DNA of 64,000 nt from Prochilodus magdalenae (GCA_024036415.1 JAMWET010006552.1:378501-442500); one strand, 5' to 3'. Counted from the first letter of the stretch, positions 14,090-27,450 are shown. Program-made: numbers and translations. Notes: generated by a model from the sequence alone, not told the origin.

Positions 14090-14760
14090 GTTGCATTAAC
14101 CAGGCCCTCTTATCTCTCCTTAAAGGTCATTCATGCGCGGGGAAAATTCAGCTTTTATTATTTGCCCATATTTTCCCCCCATTAGTTAAACAAATACAGG
14201 TGGACAATGGGGGCCAGCGGCGGCGGCCGACCTAATCTGGAGAGTGACCTTCAAAGCCCGGAGAGGCACACATTGTGCGGCGCTGAAGGCTCATTTTTCA
14301 CCTCAGGTGCCGGCGGATGTACCTACGAGAGGTGCCTTAGCTCCTAGACAGCCATTACAAGCCATGCATATTTCACCACGGCCTTCCAGCACGAGTGCCG
14401 CAGCCCCGAGTCAGATCAGTTCACACACTCCTGCGAGCGGCTGTGGTGTTAAATAAGGTGCGGGAGCTGCACGTCCCGTGTCTTCCGCCAAGCTTGAAGG
14501 GCGATGATTGACCGGAAGAGAGATTTGTCTATTGGAGCCATTGACTTGCTGTCCTCCGCCCCGTACGCTCATTTTCAACTCCCGCTGGACGTTCGGCTGC
14601 AGGCTCACATTAAGTGAAATGGTGGATGTCTGATTGTAGCGCGTCTCCCGTCAAGAAAAATCGGCACCGTCTGGCGTTAAGTGAAATTGATCTGAGCAAA
14701 GTATTTCAAGCAAGCTGACAAACTCGGGCTGTGTCATTCATTTTTGGCCAGCTATTAAAT
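14090..14760. other. Candidate conserved non-coding block in intron 2
   Basis: A repeat-free, compositionally balanced stretch with homeodomain-like and developmental-enhancer-like words (CCATTAGTTAAAC, GCATATTTCACC, AATTAAT-type cores nearby) between repeat-rich flanks. Large developmental genes such as cux1 often hold enhancers in their first introns. No conservation could be tested here, so this is a pointer only. Confidence 0.25.
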
Positions 14761-14904
14761 CACGATCACCTAAAAGATGAAGATAGGTCATGGAATCAAC
14801 CAGCCGATCAGGTACAGATCATCTCTCTCTTTTAACGTCTTCCTTTTTTATTCACACCGTTAGAAAATAATTTCGGGCACATGCCTTTATACACACATCA
14901 TCAA

Positions 14905-15655
14905 AGTAAGAGCTGCACCCAGAAGGAAGTGTGGGATCGCAGTGCTGTTGGGAAGGAAGATGGAGGATACCAGGAGCAGTAACTGATGGTAAATATTTAC
15001 TGGGCTACACATACAGAAGTGTCTCTCAGTATGGCCCAATGTTTGCTAACCCAGCATGACAGATGACTTAACATGGAGTTGTAGAGGTCACTAATGGTGT
15101 CCTGTGGTAATCCATCCCATGCAGCTTGAATATCCTCACACAGTTCCTGCAGATGGTGCGGTAGGGTTGGAGGTGGGAGTGACACCAGGTCTTCAGGTCC
15201 TGACCATGGTGCCTTCACACACGGGTTCGTTGGTCGTCTCCAGCTAGACAAAAGCGGGACTCGTCACTCAAGATGACCTTAGTCATGACATACCATTACA
15301 ATCTATGGTGACGTAGGCGTGGTGTTGAGGGCTGTCCTTGTAACGGTCTGTGTGCATGTAGTCCTGCCTCATGCGGCCGTCTGGTGCTGGCATGAACATG
15401 ATGACTCATGGTGGCCATCACTGCTACCTGGATGCTCGTCACACAGTGCAAGGGACCATCGCAGCAAAGACTTGTTGGGTCAGTCAGGTACCGACAAACC
15501 CCATATTAAACCACCTGATGCGCAGGTCAAAAAACGAGCAAAACACTAAACAATCACTTTAGCGCAATGTCTCACGATGATAACAAATGCAGTCAAAAGC
15601 ACCCACCAGGTCTCATTCCTGCCGGCGGATTATTTGTAACCTGGTGTACATCAGA
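14905..15655 (-). mobile_element. TcA copy 2: internally deleted Tc1/mariner-like relic
   Basis: This copy has the same C-terminal stretch as copy 1 on the - strand (HLQELCEDIQAAWDGLPQD), then the jump to WRRPTNPCV and an SDESRF-like segment. At the left edge is the motif AGCTGCACCCAGAAGGAA, also present in copies 3 and 7, and at the right edge is its weak reverse complement (ATTCCTGCCGGCGGATT). These look like decayed terminal inverted repeats. Edges are approximate to about 20 bases. Confidence 0.65.
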
Positions 15656-16404
15656 GTTGTGCTTCGTGCATATGGTTAAACAACAGTGATGCCTTTATGT
15701 GAGAGGGACTAACCGGACAGCAGGACAATAGAGCCTGTGGTAGCTTCATCACCAATCACTCAGTCTGTTCGCTGAGACCCGAAGCTGCTGGAAAAAGTGA
15801 GTGTCCTTATACCGCGCGGTTTTGAGTCAGGGACGGTGTGTCATGCAGCTGACGGCACAGGCTGCCCTATAATCCGCAGCATCTATACATGACTCAGGAT
15901 GGATTTAAGCCGCCTTCGCTCAGCCCACGCCATGGTCCAGGTGTGGCACAGGTGGGATTTGCCCAAGCTTATTCGAGAACATTCATCTCTTAAAGTGGAG
16001 ACTGCTTGTGCCGGTGTAAACCTCTTAAACAGCAGCTCATTACGCAGTTATTAGGCTCACTGAATATCTGTTTATTGGATATGTGTTTATTTAGCTTTCT
16101 ATGTGTTATTGATCTTTTAGAGTAGTCTGAAGCTCTGGAAATGACACTGTTTTAACATCTGTTGGTAGCACTGCAGCAATTTAGTATTGAATTCTTTCAG
16201 TATCTTTACAAGTTGGAGGTTAAAAAGGTTAACGTGTGTGAAAAGCGATATTTAGCCACCAAGACCACCAGCTTCCGTTTAGTTTGCATCGGAAATTGAT
16301 GTAGAACACGACGTCTTTTGGACTGTAACCACGTGAGAGCTAATTGACTTAAATAAGAGCTAAATGAGTCCCAGCAAATTACACTCATCGCCAAAAGGAG
16401 TACC

Positions 16405-17345
16405 GCACAAGTAGCCGCACCCAGGAGGAATCAGCCGACAGGAACGAAACTTGGGAATGATTCCAGTTGTGCGCTCGGCCACTCATGTGATGTTAGCAAG
16501 GAAGGGCCTTATCGCTGTACCCGACTGACCCAACAGCCAGCGATCAGCGATGCCCTCAATGAGTCATCCTGTTACGATGCCCTTAACACCACGTCAAGTA
16601 CCCGACTGACCCAACAGCCAGCGATCAGCGATGCCCTCAATGAGTCATCCTGTTACGATGCCCTTAACACCACGTCAAGTACCCGACTGACCCAACAGCC
16701 AGCGGTCAGCGATGCCCTCAATGAGTCATCCTGTTACGACGCCCTTAACAGGTTAACGTGTTGTACCCGACTGTAACCCAACAGCCAGCGTCATTTAGAT
16801 GCCCTCGGAAATTGAGAACACGACTCTTTACGACGCCCTGAACACTAATTGTGACTTAAATAAGTACCCGACTGCCCAACAGCCAGCGATTACCGACCGC
16901 CCCAGCGATGCCCTCAATGAGGCATCCTGTTACTTGGAGAACGCCCTCGGCCACTCATGTGATGTTAGCAAGGAAGGGCCTTATCGCTGTACCCGACTGA
17001 CCCAACAGCCAGCGACCAGCGATGCCCTCAATGAGGCATCCTGTTACGATGCCCTAAACACCACGTCAGGTACCCGACTGACCCAACAGCCAGCGACCAG
17101 CGATGCCCTCAATGAGGCATCCTGTTACGACGCCCTTAACACCACGTCAAGTACCCGACTGACCCAACAGCCAGCGGTCAGCGATGCCCTCAATGAGGCA
17201 TCCTGTTACGACGCCCTTAACACCACGTCAAGTACCCGACTGACCCAACAGCCAGCGATCAGCGATGCCCTCAATGAGGCATCCTGTTACGACCGCCCTT
17301 AACACCACGTCAACATCACCAAAGACTGCAATGGTGTCTCGCCAG
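16405..17345 (+). mobile_element. TcA copy 3, carrying an internal 81-bp tandem amplification
   Basis: The copy starts with AGCCGCACCCAGGAGGAATC, the TIR-like motif shared with copies 2 and 7. It continues in + orientation through CTGTACCCGACTGACCCAAC, the N-terminal-side region also found reversed in copies 1 and 6. The right part (CACCAAAGACTGCAATGGTG) is shared with copy 4 at 26690-26710. The middle has been multiplied into the 81-bp array described separately. No functional transposase frame remains. Confidence 0.65.
16519..17302 (+). repeat. 81-bp minisatellite inside TcA copy 3
   Basis: The units begin ACCCGACTGACCCAACAGCC and recur every 81 bases: three units from about 16519 to 16750, and about four more from about 16995 to 17300. 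Because 81 is 27 codons, one frame stays open, giving a repetitive 167-residue reading frame (16799-17302, TRLTQQPA...DALNEASCYDALNTTSS). This is an arithmetic by-product and not evidence of a protein. Between the two sets (16750-16995) lies a mixed segment, discussed under findings. Confidence 0.9.
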
Positions 17346-17552
17346 ACAGAATGAGCGAGTGAGTGAGCGAGCGAGTGCAGTCGGGGGTCCAGGCACTGTA
17401 ACCAGGGCTAGTAAACCACCGAGAATGGGCAAAGTCTCTGTTCACAATAGATGAAGGCGACTCGTGCTTTACCAAATGATGCTTGGACCCCGGTCATTTG
17501 TGGCCATATTTACCTAAACATTCGGGACAATTTCATGTTACAGCTTCCGCCG

Positions 17553-17556
<4 letters not shown>

Positions 17557-17623
<67 letters not shown>
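17557..17623 (+). repeat. (GT)n microsatellite
   Basis: A pure run of about 33 units. Confidence 0.97.
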
Positions 17624-17624
<1 letters not shown>

Positions 17625-18640
17625 ATCCATCTATATACGGCTCAGTTAAGGAGCCAGTTCCAGGCTCGTTTCAGTGCCAAGATTGGATCTCTAGTCCTCC
17701 ATCCTCGTCTGTGTACTCCGCATTAGATGAAGTACTGTTTGCCGCGGTGCTTAGAATGTAAGGACGTCTCTGAGGTGTTTGTAATAGTGCCTGATCCGTT
17801 TAGAGCTGCATTATTTCTGTATGTGTGAGGAGTGCGAGTTGCTCTATCAGAGACAGTGTGGTAATTAGGGCCTGATCCGGGCTGGCAGTGTGCCTGCCCA
17901 GGCTGCCTGGCGTCTCCTCAGTTAATTATAGGCCTGTGTGTAAGCCCAACCACGCAGGCCTGTTTACCAGCCAGACGCACACACACACACACGCGCGCAC
18001 ACAAACACACCCCGACATGAAGAGCTGTAACGAGCCATTGATTTAAGAGGCGTTCCTCTGTGTCCTCGCTGGCTGTGGAATTTGGGAGGAGTGAGGAGAG
18101 AGGAGAGGAATTCGCCTCCCATTAGCTGTCGAAGGAGGTGGAGGGGTGTTGTAAGGAAAGCAGTAGGTGAGGTGGCGTTGGAGAAATTCGTGGCCCGTCA
18201 ATGCAGACGTTACTGGGTGTTAATGCGAAGCTTGATCAGACTGAGGGTTCCTGTTCGTCTGTCCTGGCTGTTTATTGGTAGTTGACTACGCTTGTAAGTG
18301 ACATTGACTCTGTGTACCACGTTTGGTCTCCAGGCCTTGTTGTTTGTTGTTGTTTTTTTGGGCCCTTCAGACTTTTCAGGTTGGTCCGAACCAAAATAGC
18401 AGGTGTGGAAGATGCCTCGGACCACACACCGACTGAAGGACTAAAATTTATCCTGTCATTTTGGGCTAATGTATGCCAAGATGGCATTCTAGCAATTCCC
18501 TAGAGTGCTAGAGAGTTGCTTTGCACCAAATTAAGTCATTGTCCCAAATTAAGAGCGATACTGATAATTAAGACATAGCCAGTTCCATAGCTTTAACACT
18601 CAGGCAGCTGTAGAGGGTTAAACCTGTACCTGAACCTGTG

Positions 18641-19208
18641 GACAACGCTCCCATTAGCATGCCAGCCTAGTAGAGGGCGATAGCACCACATACGGGCTTG
18701 TGTAGAGCAGTGGGTTGCAAAACATATACCGTGCATGACTGAAGCACTGTATGGTCCAGCTGAACTCCAGCTACTTTGGCACCAGCTACCTCGTTTCCTG
18801 CTTCCGATATAGGACACTTTCCATGTAGCTGGTCGTCACAGTAATCCCTTCTGGGAAACGAAGGAGAGTTTGGAAAATCAGGCGATGAGATGATTCTGGT
18901 TGTGCCGCAAGCGGGTATGCTCACCTGGTAGCTAGCTACAGCATATCATCACTGTCTCCATTTTTGTTGATTTTTACTTTTATGCATCATTTGAATGCAG
19001 CAGCTGCTGTTTACACTGGGCTAAAGTTCCAGGATCAGTGGCCAACAGAAATGGCCCAAAACCGCTTGGATAAAAGTCTGGTTCCATTGACTTGCATTAG
19101 GATTAACTGAGGTTTTTGGCCTCTTTTTTTGGGTTTTTGGGATTCTTGATTTTCTTTAGACAGTTATGAGGTGCTTGTTCTCTCCAATCCATCAGGGTTT
19201 TTATTTTG
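18641..19208 (+). repeat. 570-bp duplicated repeat, copy 1 (contains a MITE)
   Basis: From GACAACGCTCCCATTAGCAT to CATCAGGGTTTTTATTTTGC the sequence is nearly identical to 22844-23413, in the same orientation, 4.2 kb apart. Differences are single bases and a few small indels (for example CCATGTAGCTGG against CCTGG). A copy of the 46.9-kb MITE occupies about 18949-19168. The outer part could be a larger transposon, but no terminal repeats were found. Confidence 0.85.
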
Positions 19209-19279
19209 CTTTTTTTTTTTTTGTGCAAGTGTAGTTTAGTCCAATAGAAGGGCCATCACTGTTAGTTAATGGGAAAGGC

Positions 19280-19625
19280 AGCTGTTGTAGGAGACGACGC
19301 CGGATTAACAACACGCCAGCGATGGACGGATGCCCCTACAAACCATCAAGTCGACCTTGAATGCTAAGCCCTAGACAAACCGTTTAATGCCAGGTATGGA
19401 GCGAGGCAGCCCATGTAGGTGATGACACCAGATTGACAACATTGCAACGTTGGACGGATGCACCCCTACAGCCCAGCCCCTGATAGGTATAGGGAATGGG
19501 AGCCCGTGTAGGTGACGACACCAGATTGACATCATTGCACCACTGGAGATATGTCCCTCTACACACCCATCACTATCAAGTATGGGGAGATGCCAAATCA
19601 TGTAGGTTGCGATGCCAGGATGTGG
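19280..19625 (+). repeat. 93-bp minisatellite, about 3.5 copies
   Basis: GTAGGTGA(T/C)GACACCAGATTGAC recurs at 19415 and 19508, and a decayed copy starts at 19602 (spacing 93-94). A more diverged first unit is at 19287, with an insertion of about 35 bases. Confidence 0.85.
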
Positions 19626-20440
19626 GCATGTCGTGGAAAGTGCGCTGAAACCACAACTAACCAGATCAAATGTGTAAAATCGCCATTAATAAGTTGAGTT
19701 TTGTGAAGTTATAAAACGCTTCTCCTTGGAACGTGAACACAGCCTAGGTAACCTCTAGGTCCCTCAAGGTTAACACTGGTTTTTAGGACCACCTTTAAGG
19801 CTACATTTACAGTGTTCATGCTAAAATTAGCCCACGTGTAGATTACCAGCTTTAGAAGTCCAGGTTCAAGCGAGAGCCAAACGCAACAGTGGTAGAAAAA
19901 CGTCCCTATAGGCCTTTCCACACTGAGCTCGGCTTATTTGGGTGGTTTATTAAGATGTCAGTGATCGCATTGGAGCGCATGTGTAAGTGATTACGTCTCG
20001 CACGCTGAACTGGGCAGCGAAAAACAGCGACCTTTCGCAGGAGACGTGAACTCGATCAACCAGGCATTGGCATGGCAACAACCCTGCTGAGACTCAAACA
20101 CGCTGCCTCTGTAGACGGACGGGTCCTGAAGCATGTTTTCATGACGTGTGACCATGAAAAATATCCCGGTACTGGCGGTCAGCTAGACCAGACGCTCAGT
20201 AATAGAGCAGGGGACAGTTTGTGCGATTTGCTGTGAACGGTTGAGCTAGGAGATGTCTGGTGTGATAACCCTCTCAGACCCACATAAAAACTTTCCCACG
20301 CCTGTGTGTGTGTGTGTGTGCGAGCGTGGCTGTGTGTGTCGGAGCGTTCTTGTGGTCTGCAGTCAATACCCCCCCGAGCTCTAAAGTAATAATATTTTAT
20401 TAGAGGAAATGTTTTTGTGGGCTTGGTTTTTGTGAAGTAC

Positions 20441-20444
20441 GTGT

Positions 20445-20487
<43 letters not shown>

Positions 20488-20727
20488 TCTGTGTCTCTGT
20501 GTCTGTGTGTGTGTGTGTGTGTGTCTCTGTCTGTGTGTGTGTGTGTGTGTGTCTCTGTGTGTGTCTGTGTGTGTCTGTGTGTGTGTTTGTGTGTGTCTGT
20601 CTGTGTGTTTGTGTGTGTGTGTGTCTCTGTATGTGTGTGTGTCTGTCTGTGTCTGTGTCTCTGTCTGTGTGTGTCTGTGTGTGTGTGTCTGTCTGTGTGT
20701 GTGTCTGTCTGTGTGTGTGTGTGTGTC

Positions 20728-20758
<31 letters not shown>

Positions 20759-21195
20759 CTGTGTGTGTGTGTGTGTCTGTGTTTGTGTGTCTGTCTGTCT
20801 GTGTGTGTCTGTCTGTCTGTGTGTGTGTCTGTCTGTCTGTGTGTGTGTGTGTCTGTCTGTGTCTGTGTCTCTGTCTGTGTGTGTCTCTGTCTGTGTGTGT
20901 CTCTGTGTGTGTGTAAGTGTGTGTCTGTGTGTGTAAGTGTGTGTCTGTGTGTGTCTCTGTCTGTGTGTCTCTGTCTGTGTGTGTGTGTAAGTGTGTGTCT
21001 GTGTGTGTGTGTGTGTCTGTGTGTGTGTGTGTCTCTGTGTGTGTGTCTGTGTAAGTGTGTGTCTGTGTAAGTGTGTGTCTGTGTAAGTGTGTGTCTGTGT
21101 AAGTGTGTGTCTGTGTAAGTGTGTGTCTGTGTAAGTGTGTGTCAGTGAACGGTTGAGTCTGTGTGTGTGTGTTTGTGTCTGTGTGTCTCTGTGTG
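20441..21195 (+). repeat. Long GT/CTGT tract with an embedded 16-bp minisatellite
   Basis: Over 700 bases of GTGTGT and GTCTGT words. At about 21049-21145 there is a regular 16-bp unit (GTGTGTGTCTGTGTAA) in about six copies. Long reading frames in all phases are Val-Cys or His-Thr artefacts. Confidence 0.95.
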
Positions 21196-21308
21196 CTCAT
21201 CTGGTGTGATATGTCAGTGTCGTGCCCAGCTGGCCAGTGTGTGTCACCCACTCTGTAACTGTGTTGTCATGTCTGATTTCTGTTGTGTCTCTGTGTGCGT
21301 GTCTGTGT

Positions 21309-21310
<2 letters not shown>

Positions 21311-21346
<36 letters not shown>
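21311..21346 (+). repeat. (GT)n microsatellite
   Basis: A pure GT run separated from the next tract by about 90 unique bases. Confidence 0.95.
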
Positions 21347-21347
<1 letters not shown>

Positions 21348-21431
21348 TGTGGGCTCAAGTCCCTGATAGATCCCTGGTCTGGCTGCATCAGCGCTCCAGC
21401 TGCAGCCTGTACTGCAGCTCCAATTCGTTTC

Positions 21432-21673
<242 letters not shown>

Positions 21674-21674
21674 A

Positions 21675-21870
21675 AATAGCTGCACCCAAAAGGAATTATC
21701 CAACAGGAAAGAAACTTGGTGGGTAGATTTGACATTGTGAGACATATGGTCTTGGTGTAGACGACCAACGAATCCGATTCATTTATCAGCGACATGTATG
21801 CTAAGATGCTCACTGAGAACCTGCGCCAGACCTTCCAGCAGCTCCTTAGTGTAAAACTAGGTACACACAT
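21675..21870 (+). mobile_element. TcA copy 7 fragment
   Basis: AGCTGCACCCAAAAGGAATT and CAACAGGAAAGAAACTTGG match the left end of copy 3. GTAGACGACCAACGAATCCG further on matches, in reverse, the segment at 34603-34622 of copy 5. The middle is deleted, and the right boundary is uncertain. Confidence 0.5.
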
Positions 21871-21940
21871 CAGTGGAAACTTCTAGGTCATTCTCCCAAA
21901 GCGTGAGCCGTGCTGGTGATTCCCGCGTGACTTTTTATTT

Positions 21941-22085
21941 CTTCACTGTCCAAAGAAAAACGGGTGTCTCCGGGTGACTCTTTTAATTCTAATGTAAGTC
22001 AATGGAACCAGACCTCTTTTCAAGCGAGAACTGGGCCCTTTCTGTTGGTCCGTTCATCATGAAAGTTCAGGTTAGCTGTAATATG
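21941..22085 (-). mobile_element. MITE fragment, inverted relative to the 46.9-kb copy
   Basis: CACTGTCCAAAGAAAAACGG and AAGTCAATGGAACCAGACCT followed by TTTCTGTTGGTCCGTTCAT are the reverse complement of the right half of the 46.9-kb MITE. The other half is lost after about 22085. Confidence 0.7.
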
Positions 22086-22843
22086 CATTACGCACTAAGA
22101 TACCAAGCCTTCCACCGGTTCCTTAGAGAGCTTATTTGTGAGATAGCTCTGTTTAAAACTTTGGTGGAAACTTGTAGGCCATTTTCTCAAAGTGAGAGCC
22201 ATGCTGGTGATTCCTACGTGGCTAACTCCCTAGCTCTAACACCCAGTCGGGTGGAGGGAGTCCGTCTGTGCGCCCGGTCCGTAATGTGCCAGTTCGCTTC
22301 TGAACTCATGAAACGGCAAAAAACAAAATGATCTTTGATTTGTGCTCGTATCTGACGTACTGTTTCCTCCGGTAGCTAATAAAAGACTGGCTCAGTGCGG
22401 AGCGTCTCCATTATGAGCAGTGGCAGATGGTGAGGAGCAGCATTACCTCCACAGACACTTGAGTTAGTGCTCAATCTAATATTGTCACACACACACGCAC
22501 ACACAAACCCACGAGTGAGGCAGAGCAGCGGCGAGCAGTCTCGCTCCTCATCAAAGCCCATGCTGCGTTAGCGGCGGTCTATAGAAGATCAGAGCGGCGC
22601 GCACATCTGACCAAATTAGACTGAGGATCAGAAGAGGGATGCATAATTCAATAAGCATGGGACTGGCTGCCTGCGTCGCCCTCGTTAACGCAGCTACACT
22701 GGAGCTACTGTTCTCTTCTCCCTCTCCCTCTCTCCACACATACGCTGTCGTCACCACACACCCTCTCGTTTTAGGCCTCTTCGTCAAGGAGCGTTGCTTT
22801 TTGCTGCTCCTCGAAAGGAGCTTTGTCCATGCCGTTTCCGTTA

Positions 22844-23413
22844 GACAACGCTCCCATTAGCATGCCAGCCCAGTAGAGGGCGATAGCACCTCGTACGGGC
22901 TAGTGTAGAGCACCGGGTTGCAGAATGTATACCGTGCCTGACTGAAGCACCGTATGGTCCAGCTGAACTCCAGCTACTTTGGCACCAGCTACCTCGTTTC
23001 CCGCTTCCGATATAGGACACTTTCCTGGTCGTCATAGTAATGCCTTCTGGGAAACGAAGGAGAGTTTGGAAAATATGGCGATGAGATGATTCTGGTTGCA
23101 CCACAAGCGGGTATGCTCACCTGGTAGCTGGATTCAGCATATCATCACTGTCTCCATTTTTGTTGATTTTTACTTTTATGCATCATTTGAATGCAGCAGC
23201 TGCGGTTTACACTGGGCTGAAGTTCCAGGATCAGTGGCCCAACAGAAATGGCCCAAAACCGCTTGGATAAAAGTCCGGTTCCATTGACTTCCATTCGGAT
23301 TAACTGAGGTTTTTGGTCTCTGCTGTAAAGTTGTTAATTTGAAGATACTTGATTTTCTTTGGACAGTGATGATGATCTGGTTCTCTCCAACCCATCAGGG
23401 TTTTTATTTTGCC
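22844..23413 (+). repeat. 570-bp duplicated repeat, copy 2 (contains a MITE)
   Basis: This is the partner of 18641-19208. The MITE part spans about 23138-23374 and keeps a better right end here (TTTTCTTTGGACAGTGATGAT). The flanks outside the 570 bases are unrelated in the two places, so the copy is either a transposed unit or a local duplication. Confidence 0.85.
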
Positions 23414-23835
23414 TTGTGGTGTCTGCTCGACTCGACTCGAACATTGATGGAGGTGATGACCTGAAACTGTAGCAGGTGTGTCTAATGGGAAACTGAAAAG
23501 GGGCCGGTAGAGTAGAGTCGAGGCGGTGCTGTGTGGTGGAAGGCGTCCAGTGCCAAACTGTCTGACAGCCCTCAAGCAGATCGTTCCAAATCGTCCAGAT
23601 TGAGGGACCCAGATCTGGGGTTTGGGATTAAATACCGATCAGGTCACATGTGGACGTGGTCCCAGAGACGAGGGCAAGTTGTGTGAGGAGCTGAGGGAAG
23701 GAGGCAGTGCGCTGCAGCCGCACATCGTTTCTGTTAGGCCGAGTTCTGCATGCTCAGTGACTAGACGCGTTAACAGCCGAACGTCAGCACTTTCAGAACG
23801 TTGGTTTGTCCATCCGACAGAAAGCAGTAAACTAG

Positions 23836-24740
<905 letters not shown>

Positions 24741-24947
24741 TTGTGTGACTGTCTCACTCTAGTTTAGCGCTGCAGCTAGCAGCTGTTTTGATAATAGACT
24801 AATCTCCTGATATTTCACCAGAAACCTCACCCGGCTGAGGTGGAGTTCATGTTGTGAAAGCATCCGCACATTCCCGATCGGGCAGAAATGCAGTTTGTTT
24901 ATTTATGTTTTTGGTCTCTGATCTTTGTCATATATACTGTCCACTTC

Positions 24948-25652
24948 ATCAGCTCCACTGACCATATAGGAGCACCTGCAGACTGTGGTCTATCTGTTTC
25001 TCTGTATACTGTATTACCCTGTTCTTCAATGGTCAGGACCCCCACAGGACCACCACAGAGCAGGTGTTCTCAGCACTGTAGTGACACTGACGTGGTGGTG
25101 GTGGTGTTAGTGTGTGTTGTGCTGGTGTGAGTGAATCAGACTGTCAACACTATTGGTCACTTGCTGGTCCACCTTGTAGATGCAGCACAGTGCGGTGTCT
25201 GTCATCGTCTAGTCCTTCATTGCTGCCCACGGGACGCTGCCCACGGGACGCTGCCCACGGGACGCTGCCCACGGGACGCTGCCCACGGGACGCTGCCCAC
25301 GGGACGCTGCCCACGGGACGCTGCCCACGGGACGCTGTTGGATGGTTGGTGGGCGATTTTCAGTCCAGCCGTGACACTGAGGTGTCCAGCAGCACTGCTG
25401 TGTCTGATCCACTCACACCAGCACAACACACACTAACACACCACCACCACCACATCAGTGTCACTGCAGTGCTGAGAATGATCCACCACCCACATAATAC
25501 CTGCTCTGTGACCGCTCTGTGGTGGTCCTGTGGGGGTCCTACCATTGAGGAACAGGGTAATGAAGTATACAGAGGAACAGATGGACTACAGTCTCTAAGT
25601 GTTGGACTACAGAGTGCTCCTATATGGTCAGTGGAGTTAAAAATGGTCAGTG
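24948..25652. mobile_element. Fold-back element with internal 14-bp minisatellite, copy 1
   Basis: The left arm 24948-25143 (CAGCTCCACTGACCATATAG ... GGTGTGAGTGAATCAGAC) is the reverse complement of the right arm 25399-25652, with scattered mismatches, giving a hairpin of roughly 200 bp. The loop holds eight tandem copies of GCTGCCCACGGGAC (25222-25333). There is no coding capacity. The same structure is present at 48.1-48.8 kb. Confidence 0.8.
25222..25333 (+). repeat. 14-bp minisatellite, 8 copies
   Basis: Eight perfect head-to-tail units of GCTGCCCACGGGAC lie in the loop of the fold-back element. Confidence 0.95.
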
Positions 25653-26444
25653 TAGATGGAAGAAGGCACTGGGCTGGTTAGTCCGGTTCAGTGTCCTTAT
25701 ATTTCACAGAATTCAGGCGGAAGGCAGAAGCTGAACGTTCCAGCGCGGGGCTCAAGGCTCCTGTGTGGCTTTTCATTGTTTCACTCATGCAGTCGTGTCT
25801 GTCTGGAGTCTGAAGGCGAGACCCACGAAATTCTGAATTATGCCACGCGGCTGATGTCACTCTGCGGTCTCAGGCCGGTGATGTCATGCAGTAGGCGTCT
25901 GTTTTGCTGCCGTGCCTTGTAGTTGTGTAGACGGCTGATGTCATGAGACTGCGGAATGCTGAATACACAAACACACGAGCGCCCGCACAGTCTTTACACA
26001 GCGAGCCTGTCTGAAAACATTCTCCCTCGCAGAGCGCACTGCGGACGACAGCAGCATCTCCTTCCTTCTGCTGCCGTTTCCTCGGCCTCTCGTAAATGAG
26101 CAGCGCAGAGCGCCCCGTCATCCCTCAGGGCTCAGCCTCAGGCACTAGAGGCTCCTCAGAACATGAATCTTTCCCTCCCCCCAGGAGTAGCAAACAATGT
26201 AGACTGGCGTCTTGTAAAATGTACATCATGTGGTGCGTTGTTGAGTTTTTGGTGGTGTTTGGGAGGAAAGATGCTGGAAGTTGTTTCCATATGTCGATGT
26301 GTTCTCCTGCTTAGAGTCTAGAACCATATTTAATATTAATATTCCATATTTAAACGCCCGCTGGCATTTATTTCACAGTGATGTTTATGGTACCATAAGA
26401 GCAACACTGCGTTTCTTTAGATTTCTCTGAAACCGGTTTAGGAA

Positions 26445-26750
26445 TCGGTTCTGAAGGAATCGCCTGACGGGAACGGATCCGGTTCCACGCTCGGCTGCGC
26501 ACATGACCTAAACAAGGATGGGCCTCATTGCTGTACCTGACCGACTCAACAACCACGATTGCGGACATTCAATGAGCAGTGATGCCTCAATGAGTCATCC
26601 TGGTAGTGCCAGCAGCATAGGCAGACGGGTACACCAACTACATCCACGCAGACGGTTACCACGGCTGCCCTTTACAACACGTCAGTGTCACCAAAGACTG
26701 CAATGGTGTCGTGCCAGGCTGTCATGGAGTGACATTGCAATCTGACAGTT
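26445..26750 (+). mobile_element. TcA copy 4 relic
   Basis: It runs in + orientation: GGGCCTCATTGCTGTACCTG ... GACCGACTCAAC ... GATGCCTCAATGAGTCATCC ... CACCAAAGACTGCAATGGTG. These are the same ordered segments as in copy 3, but present once, so this copy shows the unamplified state. No intact frame is visible. Confidence 0.6.
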
Positions 26751-26763
26751 CCTGTGCATCTGT

Positions 26764-26791
26764 TTTGTTTGTTTGTTTGTTTGTTTGTTTG
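26764..26791 (+). repeat. (TTTG)n microsatellite
   Basis: About seven TTTG units just after TcA copy 4. Confidence 0.95.
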
Positions 26792-27450
26792 ATGGTGTCT
26801 CTTAGTTGGCGTGTAGTGTGTTGGCTCTGGGCCAACGTCTTAGCCCATGGCTACCGTGTTAGCTTTGCACTTACATATTAGCTTATGCCTTGTACGTTAG
26901 CTCTGAGCTGCTTTGTTAGCTTGTGGCTAGCACACACTATTGGAGTTATCTTTTTAGCCTGTGGCTAACGTGTTAGCTCTAGGCGTTATAGAGCCCAGCT
27001 TTTAAATGTGTTCGTATGCTACCACGAAGCCAGTCTGAAGGTATTGGGCTGAACTCCAGTTGGTCGGTGTCGTTACGCTCCGGTTGTTGCGGTTAGTTAC
27101 TCTATACCTTCTTATACCGCTGAAAACAGTGATTCCCAACTTTCACCGCACCACCTCCATGTTTCTCCCAGCTCCGGTTCACAGAGCCTGCTGATGTGCG
27201 GCCAGAGATTGTGGAGGTGGGGGGTGTCTGTCCTGAGGGTGTCGCCCCAGGCGGCCAGCTGCAGCCAGGACGGGGCAGCTATGAGGGAGTGGGGGAGGGC
27301 GAATCGGATCCGCTGCTTCCCTAAGGGAGTTTGAGCGGATGGCCCGGGGGCCAGCAGACAGGGAATGGGAATTCCATCTCCCCAGAGGATCCCGACTGGA
27401 CACGGCTACCATCCATCTTCCAGCGTCTGAGCTGGGGAAAGGAGATCTGT

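Noticed and set aside
16799..17302. 167-residue open frame with TRLTQQPA...DALNEASCY repeats
   Set aside because: It is produced by an 81-bp (27-codon) tandem repeat inside a transposon relic; there is no conserved domain, and the mosaic at its start makes the frame unreliable.
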